Part shown: positions 53,646 to 62,163 of the stretch, one piece after another
How the letters are laid out: each line of letters begins with the position of its first letter
Position numbering within the stretch: the first letter of the stretch is position 1
DNA from: Actinomycetota bacterium
GTDB lineage: Bacteria > Actinomycetota > Actinomycetes > S36-B12 > CAIYMF01
Length of the DNA: 64,000 bases
NCBI GenBank assembly: GCA_026393115.1
Contig: JAPLAU010000012.1
Location: 96,437 to 160,436, forward strand
Direction of reading: 5' to 3'
Made by a program: the position numbers and the translations under genes
Notes under the pieces: generated by a model
Seen by the model: only the letters and a program-made list of their open reading frames with translations
Database searches by the model: none
What the model was told of the DNA's origin: nothing

Positions 53646-54929
53646 ATGTCATCGACGGATTTCGACCTGCGCGGCCCGGCTTTCATTCACAACCCCTATC
53701 CCACGTACCGGGCGATGCGCGATCGTGCACCTGTGTGGCGCGATCCCTACACGGGGCATGTCTTCATCACCCGATACGACGACGTGCTCGGAATCCTGAA
53801 GGATCCACGTTTCGGTAGTAATCGGATCAATGACCGCCTCAAACGGGTTCCCGACGATGTCGACGTATCCCGACTCGTTGAACTGCTGGTCGACAGACTG
53901 GTGATGACCGACGGCAGTCGCCATCGTGATTTGCGCCGCGAAGTTGGATCTGCGTTTACAGCGGCGAAGGTTCGCTCGTACGCACAAGGCACCGACGCCA
54001 TGGTGAGGCAGACATTCGATTCCCTGCGGGAGCAGGACACCCTCGATGTGCTGAACGATCTTGCATTGCCCGTCCCGTCTCGGGTGATTCTGTCTGTTCT
54101 TGGACTTCCTCCCCGAGATCATCAGAAACTGCGTGCGTGGGCAGAGGACTTCTACCTGTGGCTCGCACACAGTCCGGGCGACATTGGGGTGCGTACGCAG
54201 CGAGCGGTCGACTCAATTGTGCAGATGTCCGACTACGTCGATAACGAATTGAGCGCCCTTCCGAGCGGCACGGAGGGGACGTACGTAGCGCGTATGGCGA
54301 CCAACCTCGAGTCCGGCGAGATGACGCACAACGAAGTGACAGCCAATCTCATCGGCATTCTCAATGCCGCCCACGAAACGACGTCTAGCCTCATTGCCAA
54401 CGGAACGATCTGCTTGTTGGAGCATCCGGGTGAACTTCAGCGGCTCATTGCCGAGCCCGATCTCATTGCCTCTGCGGTCGAGGAGATGCTGCGCTTTGAG
54501 AGCCCGTCGCAGATCATCTCTCGCATCGCGACCGAGGAGGCCGAAATTGACGGAGTGACGATCAAGCCCGGTGTCATGGTCGCGCTCGTTCTCGGCTCGG
54601 CCAATCGGGATGAACGAGTGTTTGTCGATCCGGATTCGTTCGATGTCAATCGAAATGAACGGCAGAATCTGGCATTTGGTCGGGGTAGCCACTTCTGCAC
54701 TGGCGGTGGGCTTGCGTCTTTGGAGCTGGTGTCGGTCTTCCGCCAGTTGGTGCCGCTGCTCCCGAAGGCCCGTATTATCAGCGGCCCGGTTCAGTGGCGG
54801 CCGACCCCGGCCTTCCGCTCACCGCGGGACCTTGTCATTGAGTTCGACTCCGTTGCCATCACCATCGCCGAATTTGGAGGGGATTGGTACGGGCAGGTGC
54901 CGACCGCCGACGGATCCAGCCACAACTGA
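53646..54929 (+). CDS. Cytochrome P450
   Basis: The 427-residue protein is a soluble bacterial P450. The I helix is ANLIGILNAAHETTSSLI, with a His in the place often taken by Gly in AGxET. The ExxR motif is EEMLRFESPSQ and the heme loop is FGRGSHFCTGGGLASLE with the Cys ligand. No redox partner gene is adjacent. It lies between rnj and ftsK, not a common position, and may be a lineage-specific insertion. ATG 53646 was chosen; ATGs at 53619 and 53622 are alternatives. Substrate unknown. Confidence 0.9.
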   Translation: MSSTDFDLRGPAFIHNPYPTYRAMRDRAPVWRDPYTGHVFITRYDDVLGILKDPRFGSNRINDRLKRVPDDVDVSRLVELLVDRLVMTDGSRHRDLRREVGSAFTAAKVRSYAQGTDAMVRQTFDSLREQDTLDVLNDLALPVPSRVILSVLGLPPRDHQKLRAWAEDFYLWLAHSPGDIGVRTQRAVDSIVQMSDYVDNELSALPSGTEGTYVARMATNLESGEMTHNEVTANLIGILNAAHETTSSLIANGTICLLEHPGELQRLIAEPDLIASAVEEMLRFESPSQIISRIATEEAEIDGVTIKPGVMVALVLGSANRDERVFVDPDSFDVNRNERQNLAFGRGSHFCTGGGLASLELVSVFRQLVPLLPKARIISGPVQWRPTPAFRSPRDLVIEFDSVAITIAEFGGDWYGQVPTADGSSHN

Positions 54930-55074
54930 TCGCCCCTCCCGGTGCTCGTGGGCTTGGGTACCGAAAACTGCGTCTATGCGTGCTTGATGTCCCCCCATGC
55001 GGATTTGGGAGGGAAGGGGGGAAAGGGATCCGCGTGTCGGGTGAGAAAAATGTGAATTGTGGGACCGCTGGGTC

Positions 55075-55080
55075 TACTGT
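55075..55080 (+). promoter_or_regulatory. -10 box of ftsK (leaderless)
   Basis: TACTGT lies seven bases before the ATG at 55088; no ribosome site is present. The 158 bases upstream contain G-rich runs (GGGAGGGAAGGGGGG near 55007) but no gene. Confidence 0.5.
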
Positions 55081-55087
55081 GGCGATC

Positions 55088-57835
55088 ATGGCGACACGAA
55101 CGCCGGCGCCCACGCGCGCCCGATCTAGGGCGACTTCCCCCGCGAGCGGCTCGGCGGCCCGATCGTCCTCCTCGAGGACGGCTGGGTCGCAGGGCACACG
55201 CAGTGGCAGTCGCTCTACCACCACGTCCCGATCGACCTCAGCGAAGAAGTCCACGGGGCGGTCCAAACCCCGGTCGACGTCGCTGAAGCCAGGTCCGGTC
55301 GCCCGCTTTGGCAGCGGCGTGCTGCGCCTGCTGGCCAAGATCTGGTCGACGTTCGCCCTCGTGCTCGGTCGCCTCGTGCGCCGCGTCGGTCGGGGAGCTC
55401 GCGACCTCGATCCCGCGCATCGCCGCGACGGGTTAGCGCTGCTACTGCTCGCCCTGAGCGTGGTCGTGGCTTCTGCCGTGTGGTGGGGAACTGCCGGGCC
55501 GATCTCGAATCTCGTGACCGCCGTGGTGACCGGAACCATCGGCGCCCTTGACTGGCTCGTGCCGCTCCTACTTTTGGTCGCCGCCATTCGCCTCATGCGC
55601 CACCCCGATGAAGAGGCGGCCAACGGTCGAATCCTCATCGGCGGAACCGCTTGCGTGCTTGCGGTGACGGGCCTTTGGCACCTCATGCGGGGCGGAGCAA
55701 CTCCCAGCGACGGTGCCGCGGCCATGCGTAATGCTGGTGGCTGGCTCGGCTGGCTGGTGACCGCCCCTGTGATGGCCGCTGTCGGAACAGTGGTGACTGC
55801 TCTGTTGCTGACGATCCTTCTGGTCTTTGGTCTCTTGGTGGTGACCAAGACGCCTGTTAACGCCATTCCTGCGCGCATTCGGTCTTTCACGGGACGATTC
55901 ACCCGCACCGCCGACGCACCTGTGGAAGAAGAAGGCCAGCTGGACGACAAGACCGAAGCGCGTCATCCGTCGAGCATTCGGGCCGAACGTGAGCGCGCAT
56001 CGTCGTCCGACGATGCGGTCAACGACGTGACCGAAGGTGAGACTGAGGTTGAAGCACCGTCGCGCCTTGCGCGTGGCCGTGCAGCCGTTCGGCACCGGCT
56101 GGGTCTTGATGCGCACGATGCACCTGCATTCGTCGAAGGCTTCGACGCCGATCAGCCTTTCGTGTCGCCGGTTGCGTCCGAACGTGCACATGAAACCGGC
56201 ATCGTCGAACTGCATGCCGAGCACCTCGATAGCGACGCTGACCCCGACGATCTGCAACACACCGTCGTGCTTGAGCTCCCCGCAGCAGCATCTGCTCGGG
56301 TTGCCACCAAGCCGAGAGCGCCTCGCACCTCGACACCCGCCGTCGTTGAGCAGTTGCCACTCTCGCCATCGATGGCCTACATGCTTCCGCCTGCTCACCT
56401 GCTCAAGCCCGGAATACCTGGCAAGAAGGCGTCGAAGGCCAACGAGGCGGTGGTCGAAGCACTGACCGAGGTACTCGAGCAGTTCGGAATCGACGCGAGT
56501 GTCACGGGCTTCCAGCGCGGTCCTACGGTCACGCGCTACGAAATTGAACTCGGCCCATCGGTCAAGGTTGAGCGCGTCACGGCGCTGAGTAAGAACATTT
56601 CGTACGCGGTGGCAAGTTCGGAAGTGCGCATCCTCTCGCCGATTCCTGGAAAGTCGGCGATCGGAATCGAGATTCCGAACACTGACCGCGAATGGGTCAG
56701 CCTCGGAGATGTCTTGGCCAGCCGTACGGCGACCAGTGACCAGCACCCCATGCTCGTGGGGCTCGGAAAAGACGTCGAAGGTGGATTCGTTTGCGCCAAC
56801 CTCGCGAAGATGCCGCACATCCTTGTCGCCGGTGCCACCGGTGCCGGTAAGAGCAGTTGCATCAACTCGCTCATCACGTCGGTGCTGATGCGTTCGACGC
56901 CCGAAGAAGTGCGCATGGTGCTCGTTGACCCGAAGCGGGTTGAACTCACCTCCTACGAAGGTATTCCGCACCTCATCACGCCGATCATCACCAATCCCAA
57001 GAAGGCTGCCGAAGCGCTGCAGTGGGTTGTGAGGGAGATGGACCAGCGTTACGACGATCTCGCTCACTTCGGCTTCCGTCACATTGACGACTTCAACAAG
57101 GCGGTGCGCTCCGGCCAGGTCAAGCCACCGGCAGGAAGTGAGCGGGTTCTCAAGCCGTACCCGTACCTACTCGTCATCGTTGATGAACTCGCCGACCTCA
57201 TGATGGTGGCCCCGCGCGATGTCGAAGACTCGGTCGTTCGCATTACTCAGCTTGCTCGCGCAGCTGGTATTCACCTGGTGCTGGCGACTCAGCGTCCGAG
57301 TGTCGATGTGGTCACTGGTTTGATCAAGGCCAACGTTCCCAGCCGACTGTCGTTCGCGACGTCGAGCCTGGCCGACAGTCGAGTCATCCTCGACCAGCCC
57401 GGCGCAGAGAAGTTGGTCGGACAAGGTGATGGGCTGTTCCTTCCGATGGGAGCCAACAAGCCCGTACGTATTCAGGGTGCCTTCATTCCAGAAGCCGAGA
57501 TTCGCGCAGTGGTGAACCACTGCAAGGCTCAGATGAACCCGGAGTACCGTGAAGACATCGCGGTCGCTCGTTCGGCACGAACTGAGGTCGACGAGGAAAT
57601 TGGTGACGACTTCGATCTGTTGGTGCAGGCCATCGAATTGGTCATCACCACACAGTTTGGAAGTACGTCAATGTTGCAGCGCAAGTTGCGCGTCGGGTTT
57701 GCCAAAGCCGGGCGCCTCATGGACCTGATGGAGACCCGTGGAGTTGTTGGGCCAAGTGAAGGATCTAAAGCACGTGAGGTGCTCGTCGCCGCCGATGACC
57801 TTCCCGGTGTACTTGCATCGCTCGGTGGCTCATGA
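55088..57835 (+). CDS. ftsK: DNA translocase FtsK/SpoIIIE
   Basis: The 915-residue protein has a Ser/Arg/Thr-rich start, about four membrane helices (residues 118-260), and an acidic linker. The motor has Walker A (ILVAGATGAGKSSCINSLIT, about 580) and Walker B (YPYLLVIVDELADLMMV), and a C-terminal winged-helix gamma domain (TSMLQRKLRVGFAKAGRLMD). It pumps chromosome DNA through the division septum. ATG 55088 was chosen because of TACTGT seven bases upstream; the longer open frame to 54884 covers the P450 end and a GC-rich spacer. Confidence 0.93.
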   Translation: MATRTPAPTRARSRATSPASGSAARSSSSRTAGSQGTRSGSRSTTTSRSTSAKKSTGRSKPRSTSLKPGPVARFGSGVLRLLAKIWSTFALVLGRLVRRVGRGARDLDPAHRRDGLALLLLALSVVVASAVWWGTAGPISNLVTAVVTGTIGALDWLVPLLLLVAAIRLMRHPDEEAANGRILIGGTACVLAVTGLWHLMRGGATPSDGAAAMRNAGGWLGWLVTAPVMAAVGTVVTALLLTILLVFGLLVVTKTPVNAIPARIRSFTGRFTRTADAPVEEEGQLDDKTEARHPSSIRAERERASSSDDAVNDVTEGETEVEAPSRLARGRAAVRHRLGLDAHDAPAFVEGFDADQPFVSPVASERAHETGIVELHAEHLDSDADPDDLQHTVVLELPAAASARVATKPRAPRTSTPAVVEQLPLSPSMAYMLPPAHLLKPGIPGKKASKANEAVVEALTEVLEQFGIDASVTGFQRGPTVTRYEIELGPSVKVERVTALSKNISYAVASSEVRILSPIPGKSAIGIEIPNTDREWVSLGDVLASRTATSDQHPMLVGLGKDVEGGFVCANLAKMPHILVAGATGAGKSSCINSLITSVLMRSTPEEVRMVLVDPKRVELTSYEGIPHLITPIITNPKKAAEALQWVVREMDQRYDDLAHFGFRHIDDFNKAVRSGQVKPPAGSERVLKPYPYLLVIVDELADLMMVAPRDVEDSVVRITQLARAAGIHLVLATQRPSVDVVTGLIKANVPSRLSFATSSLADSRVILDQPGAEKLVGQGDGLFLPMGANKPVRIQGAFIPEAEIRAVVNHCKAQMNPEYREDIAVARSARTEVDEEIGDDFDLLVQAIELVITTQFGSTSMLQRKLRVGFAKAGRLMDLMETRGVVGPSEGSKAREVLVAADDLPGVLASLGGS

Positions 57836-57877
57836 TGGGACTGGTGCACGTAACGCGCCGAGGGGAGTGTGGAGACG

Positions 57878-58273
57878 GTGACTATCGGTAGCACCCTAGA
57901 GCAGGGCCGTCGTACCGCCGGGCTCAGCCTTGAAGATGTCAGTGCGGTCACCCGGCTTCGGCCCAGCATGCTCGCGGCCATGGAAGGCGACGACTTCACC
58001 ATGTGTGGTGCCGACACGTATGCCCGAGGGCATGTGCGCTCGATCGCCACGGTGATCGGGATTGATCCTGATGCGGCAGTGGCAGAGTTCGACGCCGAAC
58101 GCGCGGCAAGTCCTCCAGCCGCCACATCGATGAGACGCGATTTCGAAAACGGGCGGCGGTCGTTCGACGATGCTCCTCGCGACCCCAACTGGAACCGCGT
58201 GATTGCCTTCGCCGTCATCATCCTCGCGGTGCTGCTGTTCATTGCCTTGATCCTGCGGGCCCGCGGCCGTTGA
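57878..58273 (+). CDS. Short RodZ-like helix-turn-helix membrane protein
   Basis: From GTG 57878 the protein has 131 residues. An HTH_25-type domain covers about 1-70 (IGSTLEQGRRTAGLSLEDVS, ending YARGHVRSIATVIGIDPD) and a single membrane helix lies at about 105-126 (VIAFAVIILAVLLFIALIL). RodZ has the same order but a long outside domain, which is missing here. The start is uncertain: GTG 57869 is an alternative, but the family begins near the IGSTL motif. It lies between ftsK and rimO. Confidence 0.75.
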   Translation: MTIGSTLEQGRRTAGLSLEDVSAVTRLRPSMLAAMEGDDFTMCGADTYARGHVRSIATVIGIDPDAAVAEFDAERAASPPAATSMRRDFENGRRSFDDAPRDPNWNRVIAFAVIILAVLLFIALILRARGR

Positions 58274-58306
58274 TCGCAGCTGACCCCCACCCCGTACGCT
58301 GGCGAC

Positions 58307-59731
58307 GTGTCCACACCACTGCGCGTCGCCCTCGTGACCCTTGGTTGCGCTCGCAACGAGGTCGATTCCGAGGAGATGGCTGCCCGACTGGCAGCTGAGG
58401 GTTGGGAACTGGTCGACGAAGCATCCGACGCTGATGCCGTCGTGGTCAACACCTGTGGATTCGTTGACGCGGCCAAGAAGGACTCGATTGACACCGTGCT
58501 TGCCGCTGCGCAGGAGCGCGACAGCAATGGCTCAGGCGCCATGGTGGTGGCCGTGGGGTGCCTCGCCGAACGGTATGGCGATCAGTTGGCCGCTGAGCTT
58601 CCGGAGGCCGACGCCGTGCTCGGGTTTGACGATTACCCCGACATTGCCGCCCGACTGCGCAGCATCGTTGAAGGAACTCCTCACGTTCCGCATGCGCCTC
58701 GTGATCGCCGACTTCTGTTGCCCGTGTCTCCAGCCCAGCGTCAGCAAGGTTTCGCAGTCGACGCACCGTCGGTACCCGGTATGCCCGGCCTCGCCGGCGG
58801 ACCCCGTGTGTTGCGCCGCCGACTCGATTCCTCGCCAGTTGCCCCACTGAAACTTGCGTCGGGCTGTGACCGCCGCTGTGCGTTCTGCGCGATTCCAAGT
58901 TTTCGTGGATCGTTCGTCTCGCGCGAGGCGCTCGATGTCATTGCCGAGGCTCAGTGGCTGGCGAGTGAAGGTGTACGTGAACTCGTGCTCGTCAGTGAGA
59001 ACTCGACCTCGTACGGAAAGGATCTCGGCGATATCCGACTGCTCGAGGCGCTGATTCCCAGGCTTGCCGAAGTCGACGGCATCTCACGTGTGCGGGTGTC
59101 GTACCTACAACCTGCGGAGATGCGGGGCACTCTCATCCGCGCCATCACCACGACCGAGGGGGTTGCCGACTACTTCGATTTGTCGTTCCAACATTCCAGC
59201 GCGACGGTACTGCGTCGGATGCGTAGATTTGGTGGTACTAAAGACTTCTTGGCACTTCTCGAGGGCATTCGCGCCGCGAGTCCATCGGCTGGAGTTCGTA
59301 GCAACGTGATCGTGGGCTTCCCTGGCGAGACGCAGGATGACCTTGACGAACTCGCCGAGTTTCTCACGGCGGCGCGACTTGATGCCGTGGGCGTGTTCGG
59401 GTACTCCGACGAAGACGGAACCGAGGCGGCGACTCTCGACGATCATCTCGACGCCGCTGAGATTCGCTCGCGCGTTGAGTTCATCACGAGCCTCGTGGAC
59501 GAACTCAGTGCCCAACGCGCTGAAGACCGCATCGGCGAAACAGTCGAAGTTCTGGTCGAGTCACTCGATGGGGCAACCTTCGAGGGTCGCGCAGCGCATC
59601 AGGGGCCCGAAGTCGACGGCAGCACCACTGTCACGGGGTTCCTTGGCACCGCTGTGCCCGGTGACATCGTGAGCGCAACCGTTGTGGGCACTGACGGAAT
59701 CGACCTCATCGCTGAGGCAAACTCGCAATGA
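58307..59731 (+). CDS. rimO: Ribosomal protein uS12 methylthiotransferase
   Basis: The 474-residue protein has the N-terminal cluster cysteines ([42 protein letters not shown]), the radical-SAM motif CDRRCAFC and a C-terminal TRAM domain. It adds a methylthio group to an aspartate of ribosomal protein S12. GTG 58307 is preceded by TACGCT six bases upstream, so it may be leaderless. It overlaps pgsA by 4 bases. Confidence 0.94.
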   Translation: MSTPLRVALVTLGCARNEVDSEEMAARLAAEGWELVDEASDADAVVVNTCGFVDAAKKDSIDTVLAAAQERDSNGSGAMVVAVGCLAERYGDQLAAELPEADAVLGFDDYPDIAARLRSIVEGTPHVPHAPRDRRLLLPVSPAQRQQGFAVDAPSVPGMPGLAGGPRVLRRRLDSSPVAPLKLASGCDRRCAFCAIPSFRGSFVSREALDVIAEAQWLASEGVRELVLVSENSTSYGKDLGDIRLLEALIPRLAEVDGISRVRVSYLQPAEMRGTLIRAITTTEGVADYFDLSFQHSSATVLRRMRRFGGTKDFLALLEGIRAASPSAGVRSNVIVGFPGETQDDLDELAEFLTAARLDAVGVFGYSDEDGTEAATLDDHLDAAEIRSRVEFITSLVDELSAQRAEDRIGETVEVLVESLDGATFEGRAAHQGPEVDGSTTVTGFLGTAVPGDIVSATVVGTDGIDLIAEANSQ

Positions 59732-60336
59732 AGCCGGCGCTGCCCGATCACGTGGGTGACCCTGCGACTGAAGGTTCGGTCTGGAATCTTCCTAATGCCT
59801 TGACGGTGGTCAGGCTTCTTCTCGTACCGGTGTTCGGCTGGCTACTCCTACGTGACGATGGCGATGACACTGCCAGTCGGATAGCGGCCGCGGCGGTCTT
59901 CGTCGTAGCGGCTCTCACCGATCTCGCCGATGGCGCGATTGCGCGAAGCCACAACATGGTCACGACATTCGGTAAAGTCGCCGATCCCATTGCTGACAAG
60001 GCTTTAACGGCAATGGCCCTGATCGGGTTGTCGTATCTGGGCGAACTTCCGTGGTGGATCACCATCGTGATTCTCGCCCGTGAGATTGGCGTGACAGTGC
60101 TGCGCTTCTGGGTGATCAGACATGGTGTCATTCCGGCTAGCCGTGGCGGCAAGGCGAAGACATTGCTGCAAAACATTGCGATTCTTGGATACGTGCTGCC
60201 CTTCACCGGCTGGCTGCACACCGTGGCCGAGTGGCTGATGTACGCGGCGGTTGTGGTGACGATCGTTACCGGTCTCGACTACGTCGCGCGCGCGGTGAGT
60301 TTGCGGCGTCACGCCCTCAGTGGTCAGGCGAACTGA
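59728..60336 (+). CDS. pgsA: CDP-diacylglycerol–glycerol-3-phosphate 3-phosphatidyltransferase
   Basis: The 202-residue membrane enzyme has the CDP-alcohol phosphotransferase motif [20 protein letters not shown] followed by ADPIADK and about five helices. The start region [18 protein letters not shown] is typical of PgsA. It makes phosphatidylglycerol phosphate. The ATG overlaps the rimO stop; the stop overlaps the cinA start by one base. The order pgsA-cinA-clgR is common in actinobacteria. Confidence 0.92.
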   Translation: MKPALPDHVGDPATEGSVWNLPNALTVVRLLLVPVFGWLLLRDDGDDTASRIAAAAVFVVAALTDLADGAIARSHNMVTTFGKVADPIADKALTAMALIGLSYLGELPWWITIVILAREIGVTVLRFWVIRHGVIPASRGGKAKTLLQNIAILGYVLPFTGWLHTVAEWLMYAAVVVTIVTGLDYVARAVSLRRHALSGQAN

Positions 60337-60815
60337 TGTCCGGCTCTGCGCAGCGGGTTGTCGACACCCTCACGGAGCGCGGGCTCACGATTGCCGTTGC
60401 TGAGTCGCTCACTGGCGGACTGATCGCGGCGGCGATCACCGAAATCCCCGGTGCGTCGGCCGTGTTGCGCGGGGGAGTGGTCGCGTACGCCACCGACGTC
60501 AAAGTAGCGATTCTCGGCGTCGATGCAGCCCTCGTCGCCGAACACGGAGCCGTCCACGCCGACGTGGCCGAGCAGATGGCGGTAGGGGTGGCTCGGTTGC
60601 TGGGAAGCGACATTGGTGTCGCGTGCACTGGTGTTGCCGGTCCTGACCCTCAGGATGGTCAGCCGCCGGGCCAGGTGTTCATCGCGGTAGCGACCGCGGG
60701 TGGAACTCGGGTGCACGATCTGACCGTGCCGGGTGATCGCGAGCGTGTTCGTGCCGCAACGGTTGAGCACGCGTTGGGAATGGTACTGCGCGCTGTGGGG
60801 TTGCCAACGACATGA
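60336..60815 (+). CDS. cinA: CinA C-terminal-type nicotinamide-nucleotide amidase
   Basis: The 159-residue protein is a stand-alone CinA C-domain: [55 protein letters not shown] and [10 protein letters not shown]. The family deamidates nicotinamide mononucleotide (PncC activity). It lacks the N-terminal MoCF-like domain of full-length CinA. ATG 60336 is within the pgsA stop. Confidence 0.9.
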   Translation: MSGSAQRVVDTLTERGLTIAVAESLTGGLIAAAITEIPGASAVLRGGVVAYATDVKVAILGVDAALVAEHGAVHADVAEQMAVGVARLLGSDIGVACTGVAGPDPQDGQPPGQVFIAVATAGGTRVHDLTVPGDRERVRAATVEHALGMVLRAVGLPTT

Positions 60816-60898
60816 GGAATACGATCGGGCGCACTCGCGCTGACACGCGGTCGGCGCAACCTCGGAGTGTTCACAGCGCGTCCGGCACCGACTCGGGG

Positions 60899-60904
60899 TA
60901 CCGT
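60899..60904 (+). promoter_or_regulatory. -10 box of clgR (leaderless)
   Basis: TACCGT is six bases before the GTG at 60911. It gives clgR its own promoter in addition to read-through from cinA. Confidence 0.5.
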
Positions 60905-60910
60905 AAGAAT

Positions 60911-61246
60911 GTGATTCCCCGCCTTGCCACCGTTTCCAACGCGCCCGCCGCCGACGCGGCCACCACAGTTGCGCCTATCGTCATGCGTCGCGTCATCGGT
61001 GATCGCCTGCGCAGTACGCGTCTTGGCCAAGAGCGAACCTTGCGCGAAGTCAGTGGGTCGGCCCGCGTGTCATTGGGCTACCTCTCCGAGGTTGAGCGCG
61101 GGCAGAAGGAAGCGTCGAGTGAACTTCTCTCGGCCATCTGCGGCGCTCTGAACGTGCCGTTGTCGCAGTTGCTGCGCGAGGTTAGCGACGACATCGCCGC
61201 AGTTGAAGCCGCGGCAACTCCCGCGCACGTTCACGTCGCTGCCTAG
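60911..61246 (+). CDS. clgR: ClgR-type XRE-family regulator
   Basis: The 111-residue protein has a helix-turn-helix domain at about 26-85: [40 protein letters not shown]. This form, with the [14 protein letters not shown] recognition part, is that of ClgR, which activates clp protease and other stress genes in actinobacteria. GTG 60911 was chosen because of the -10 box upstream; the frame extends to 60812 inside the cinA end. The gene follows pgsA and cinA as in mycobacteria. Confidence 0.88.
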   Translation: MIPRLATVSNAPAADAATTVAPIVMRRVIGDRLRSTRLGQERTLREVSGSARVSLGYLSEVERGQKEASSELLSAICGALNVPLSQLLREVSDDIAAVEAAATPAHVHVAA

Positions 61247-61301
61247 AAACACTCATCGCTGAGAACCCCTGGTATACAAGGGTTTTGTTGCTGTGGGTGA
61301 T

Positions 61302-61826
61302 TTAGGCAGGGGTGCCGGTGAATGAAACACCGGGGGTGACTGTTCCGGGCTGAGCGGTGGCCGACGTGGGCATCGAGAGCACCACACACACCGACACCGA
61401 CTCACCTGGCGCCAAGGGAGCAGCCGACGGAGTGCGCAGGTTAATTGGGTTTCCCGAAGCTGCGCATGAACCTGCGGTGGGCACGTACACCTGCATCGCC
61501 AGCTTGTCAGCAACGCCTGTGGTGCCAGTCGTGGTGGGGTAGGCCGCCCAGCGAACTGGGGCAGCGCTGTTATTCGTCACTGTTAACGCCGATACGGTGC
61601 TGCCGCCAGCGGCGAGCCCGTCAACGGCGAGCTTTCCGGTGGTGGCGATGGAAACCGGGGTGGGGGTGGCCGTGGTCTCGACAGCGGCGAACGCAGTGCC
61701 GGCCAGCCGGCCGAGCATGAGTGCGCACGCCATAAGCATCAGTAAGGGGAGTGCGATGCGAAGGTGAGCGGGGCGAAACGTGATGTGGCCGGGGAAGAGA
61801 GGTGCTGTGGGGGTCAGAGTTGTCAT
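61302..61826 (-). CDS. Secreted protein of unknown function
   Basis: The 174 residues have a longer than usual N-terminal region and a signal-type helix at about 23-46 (LRIALPLLMLMACALMLGRL, then AGTAFA). The mature part is rich in Thr, Ala, Val and Ser and looks all-beta (KLAVDGLAAGGSTVSALTVT, APLAPGESVSVCVVLSMP), with two cysteines that may pair. The pattern 'NNSAAPVRWAAY' and 'LAPGESV' is like small extracellular beta-sandwich (TasA/camelysin-like or Ig-like) proteins, but I do not recognise the family. A Crp-like box and a hairpin lie upstream. Confidence 0.7.
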   Translation of the reverse strand: MTTLTPTAPLFPGHITFRPAHLRIALPLLMLMACALMLGRLAGTAFAAVETTATPTPVSIATTGKLAVDGLAAGGSTVSALTVTNNSAAPVRWAAYPTTTGTTGVADKLAMQVYVPTAGSCAASGNPINLRTPSAAPLAPGESVSVCVVLSMPTSATAQPGTVTPGVSFTGTPA

Positions 61827-61861
61827 CTGAACTCACCACCTTCTGTTCACCCGGATGGCGT

Positions 61862-61884
61862 ACCCATCACTGCGATGGGTGATG
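61862..61884. other. Overlapping alternative hairpins in the 5' region of the secreted-protein gene
   Basis: ACCCATC (61862-61868) pairs with GATGGGT (61874-61880), and CATCAC (61866-61871) pairs with GTGATG (61879-61884). The two stems share bases and exclude each other. They lie about 36 bases before the ATG on the minus strand, so they may be part of its mRNA leader or overlapping operators. The surrounding 337-bp gene-free gap holds also the Crp-like box and a terminator; I see no small gene in it. Confidence 0.45.
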
Positions 61885-61982
61885 CACCAACCACTCTCTG
61901 CATCGGCAGGTCGACGGCCTCACTGTATGGCCGAAGGGCCGTTAGAGTCACTCATTTGGGTGAATACTCGACGTGCGCGCCG

Positions 61983-61998
61983 TGTGGTGTGTGTCACA
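61983..61998. promoter_or_regulatory. Crp/GlxR-like box (TGTGG-N6-TCACA)
   Basis: TGTGGTGTGTGTCACA matches nine of ten conserved positions of the Crp consensus and lies within a longer dyad, CCGTGTG-N8-CACACGG. It is about 157 bases upstream of the secreted-protein gene on the minus strand. Confidence 0.5.
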
Positions 61999-62108
61999 CG
62001 GGGCCTATGGGGCACATGTGATTCAAGAGGTCACTGTGAGTAGGAAGCAAGGGCACCCTCAGTGGTTCACACGATCGGGTGATAGCCGCTGAGCGGAGTC
62101 GCGGCATG

Positions 62109-62148
62109 CCGACAGCGCCGTCACCCGGACGGGTGACGGCGCTGTCGG
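62109..62148. terminator. Strong hairpin downstream of the giant repeat protein
   Basis: An 18-bp perfect stem (CCGACAGCGCCGTCACCC with its complement) closes a GGAC loop, 16 bases after the stop codon of the minus-strand giant gene. There is no U tract but the stem is very stable, as is common in actinobacteria. Confidence 0.75.
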
Positions 62149-62163
62149 TGGTTCAGATGCGGC

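Noticed and set aside
54884..55087. Longer ftsK start reading through the spacer
   Set aside because: The extra 68 residues overlap the P450 end and have no membrane or family features; ATG 55088 fits a leaderless promoter.
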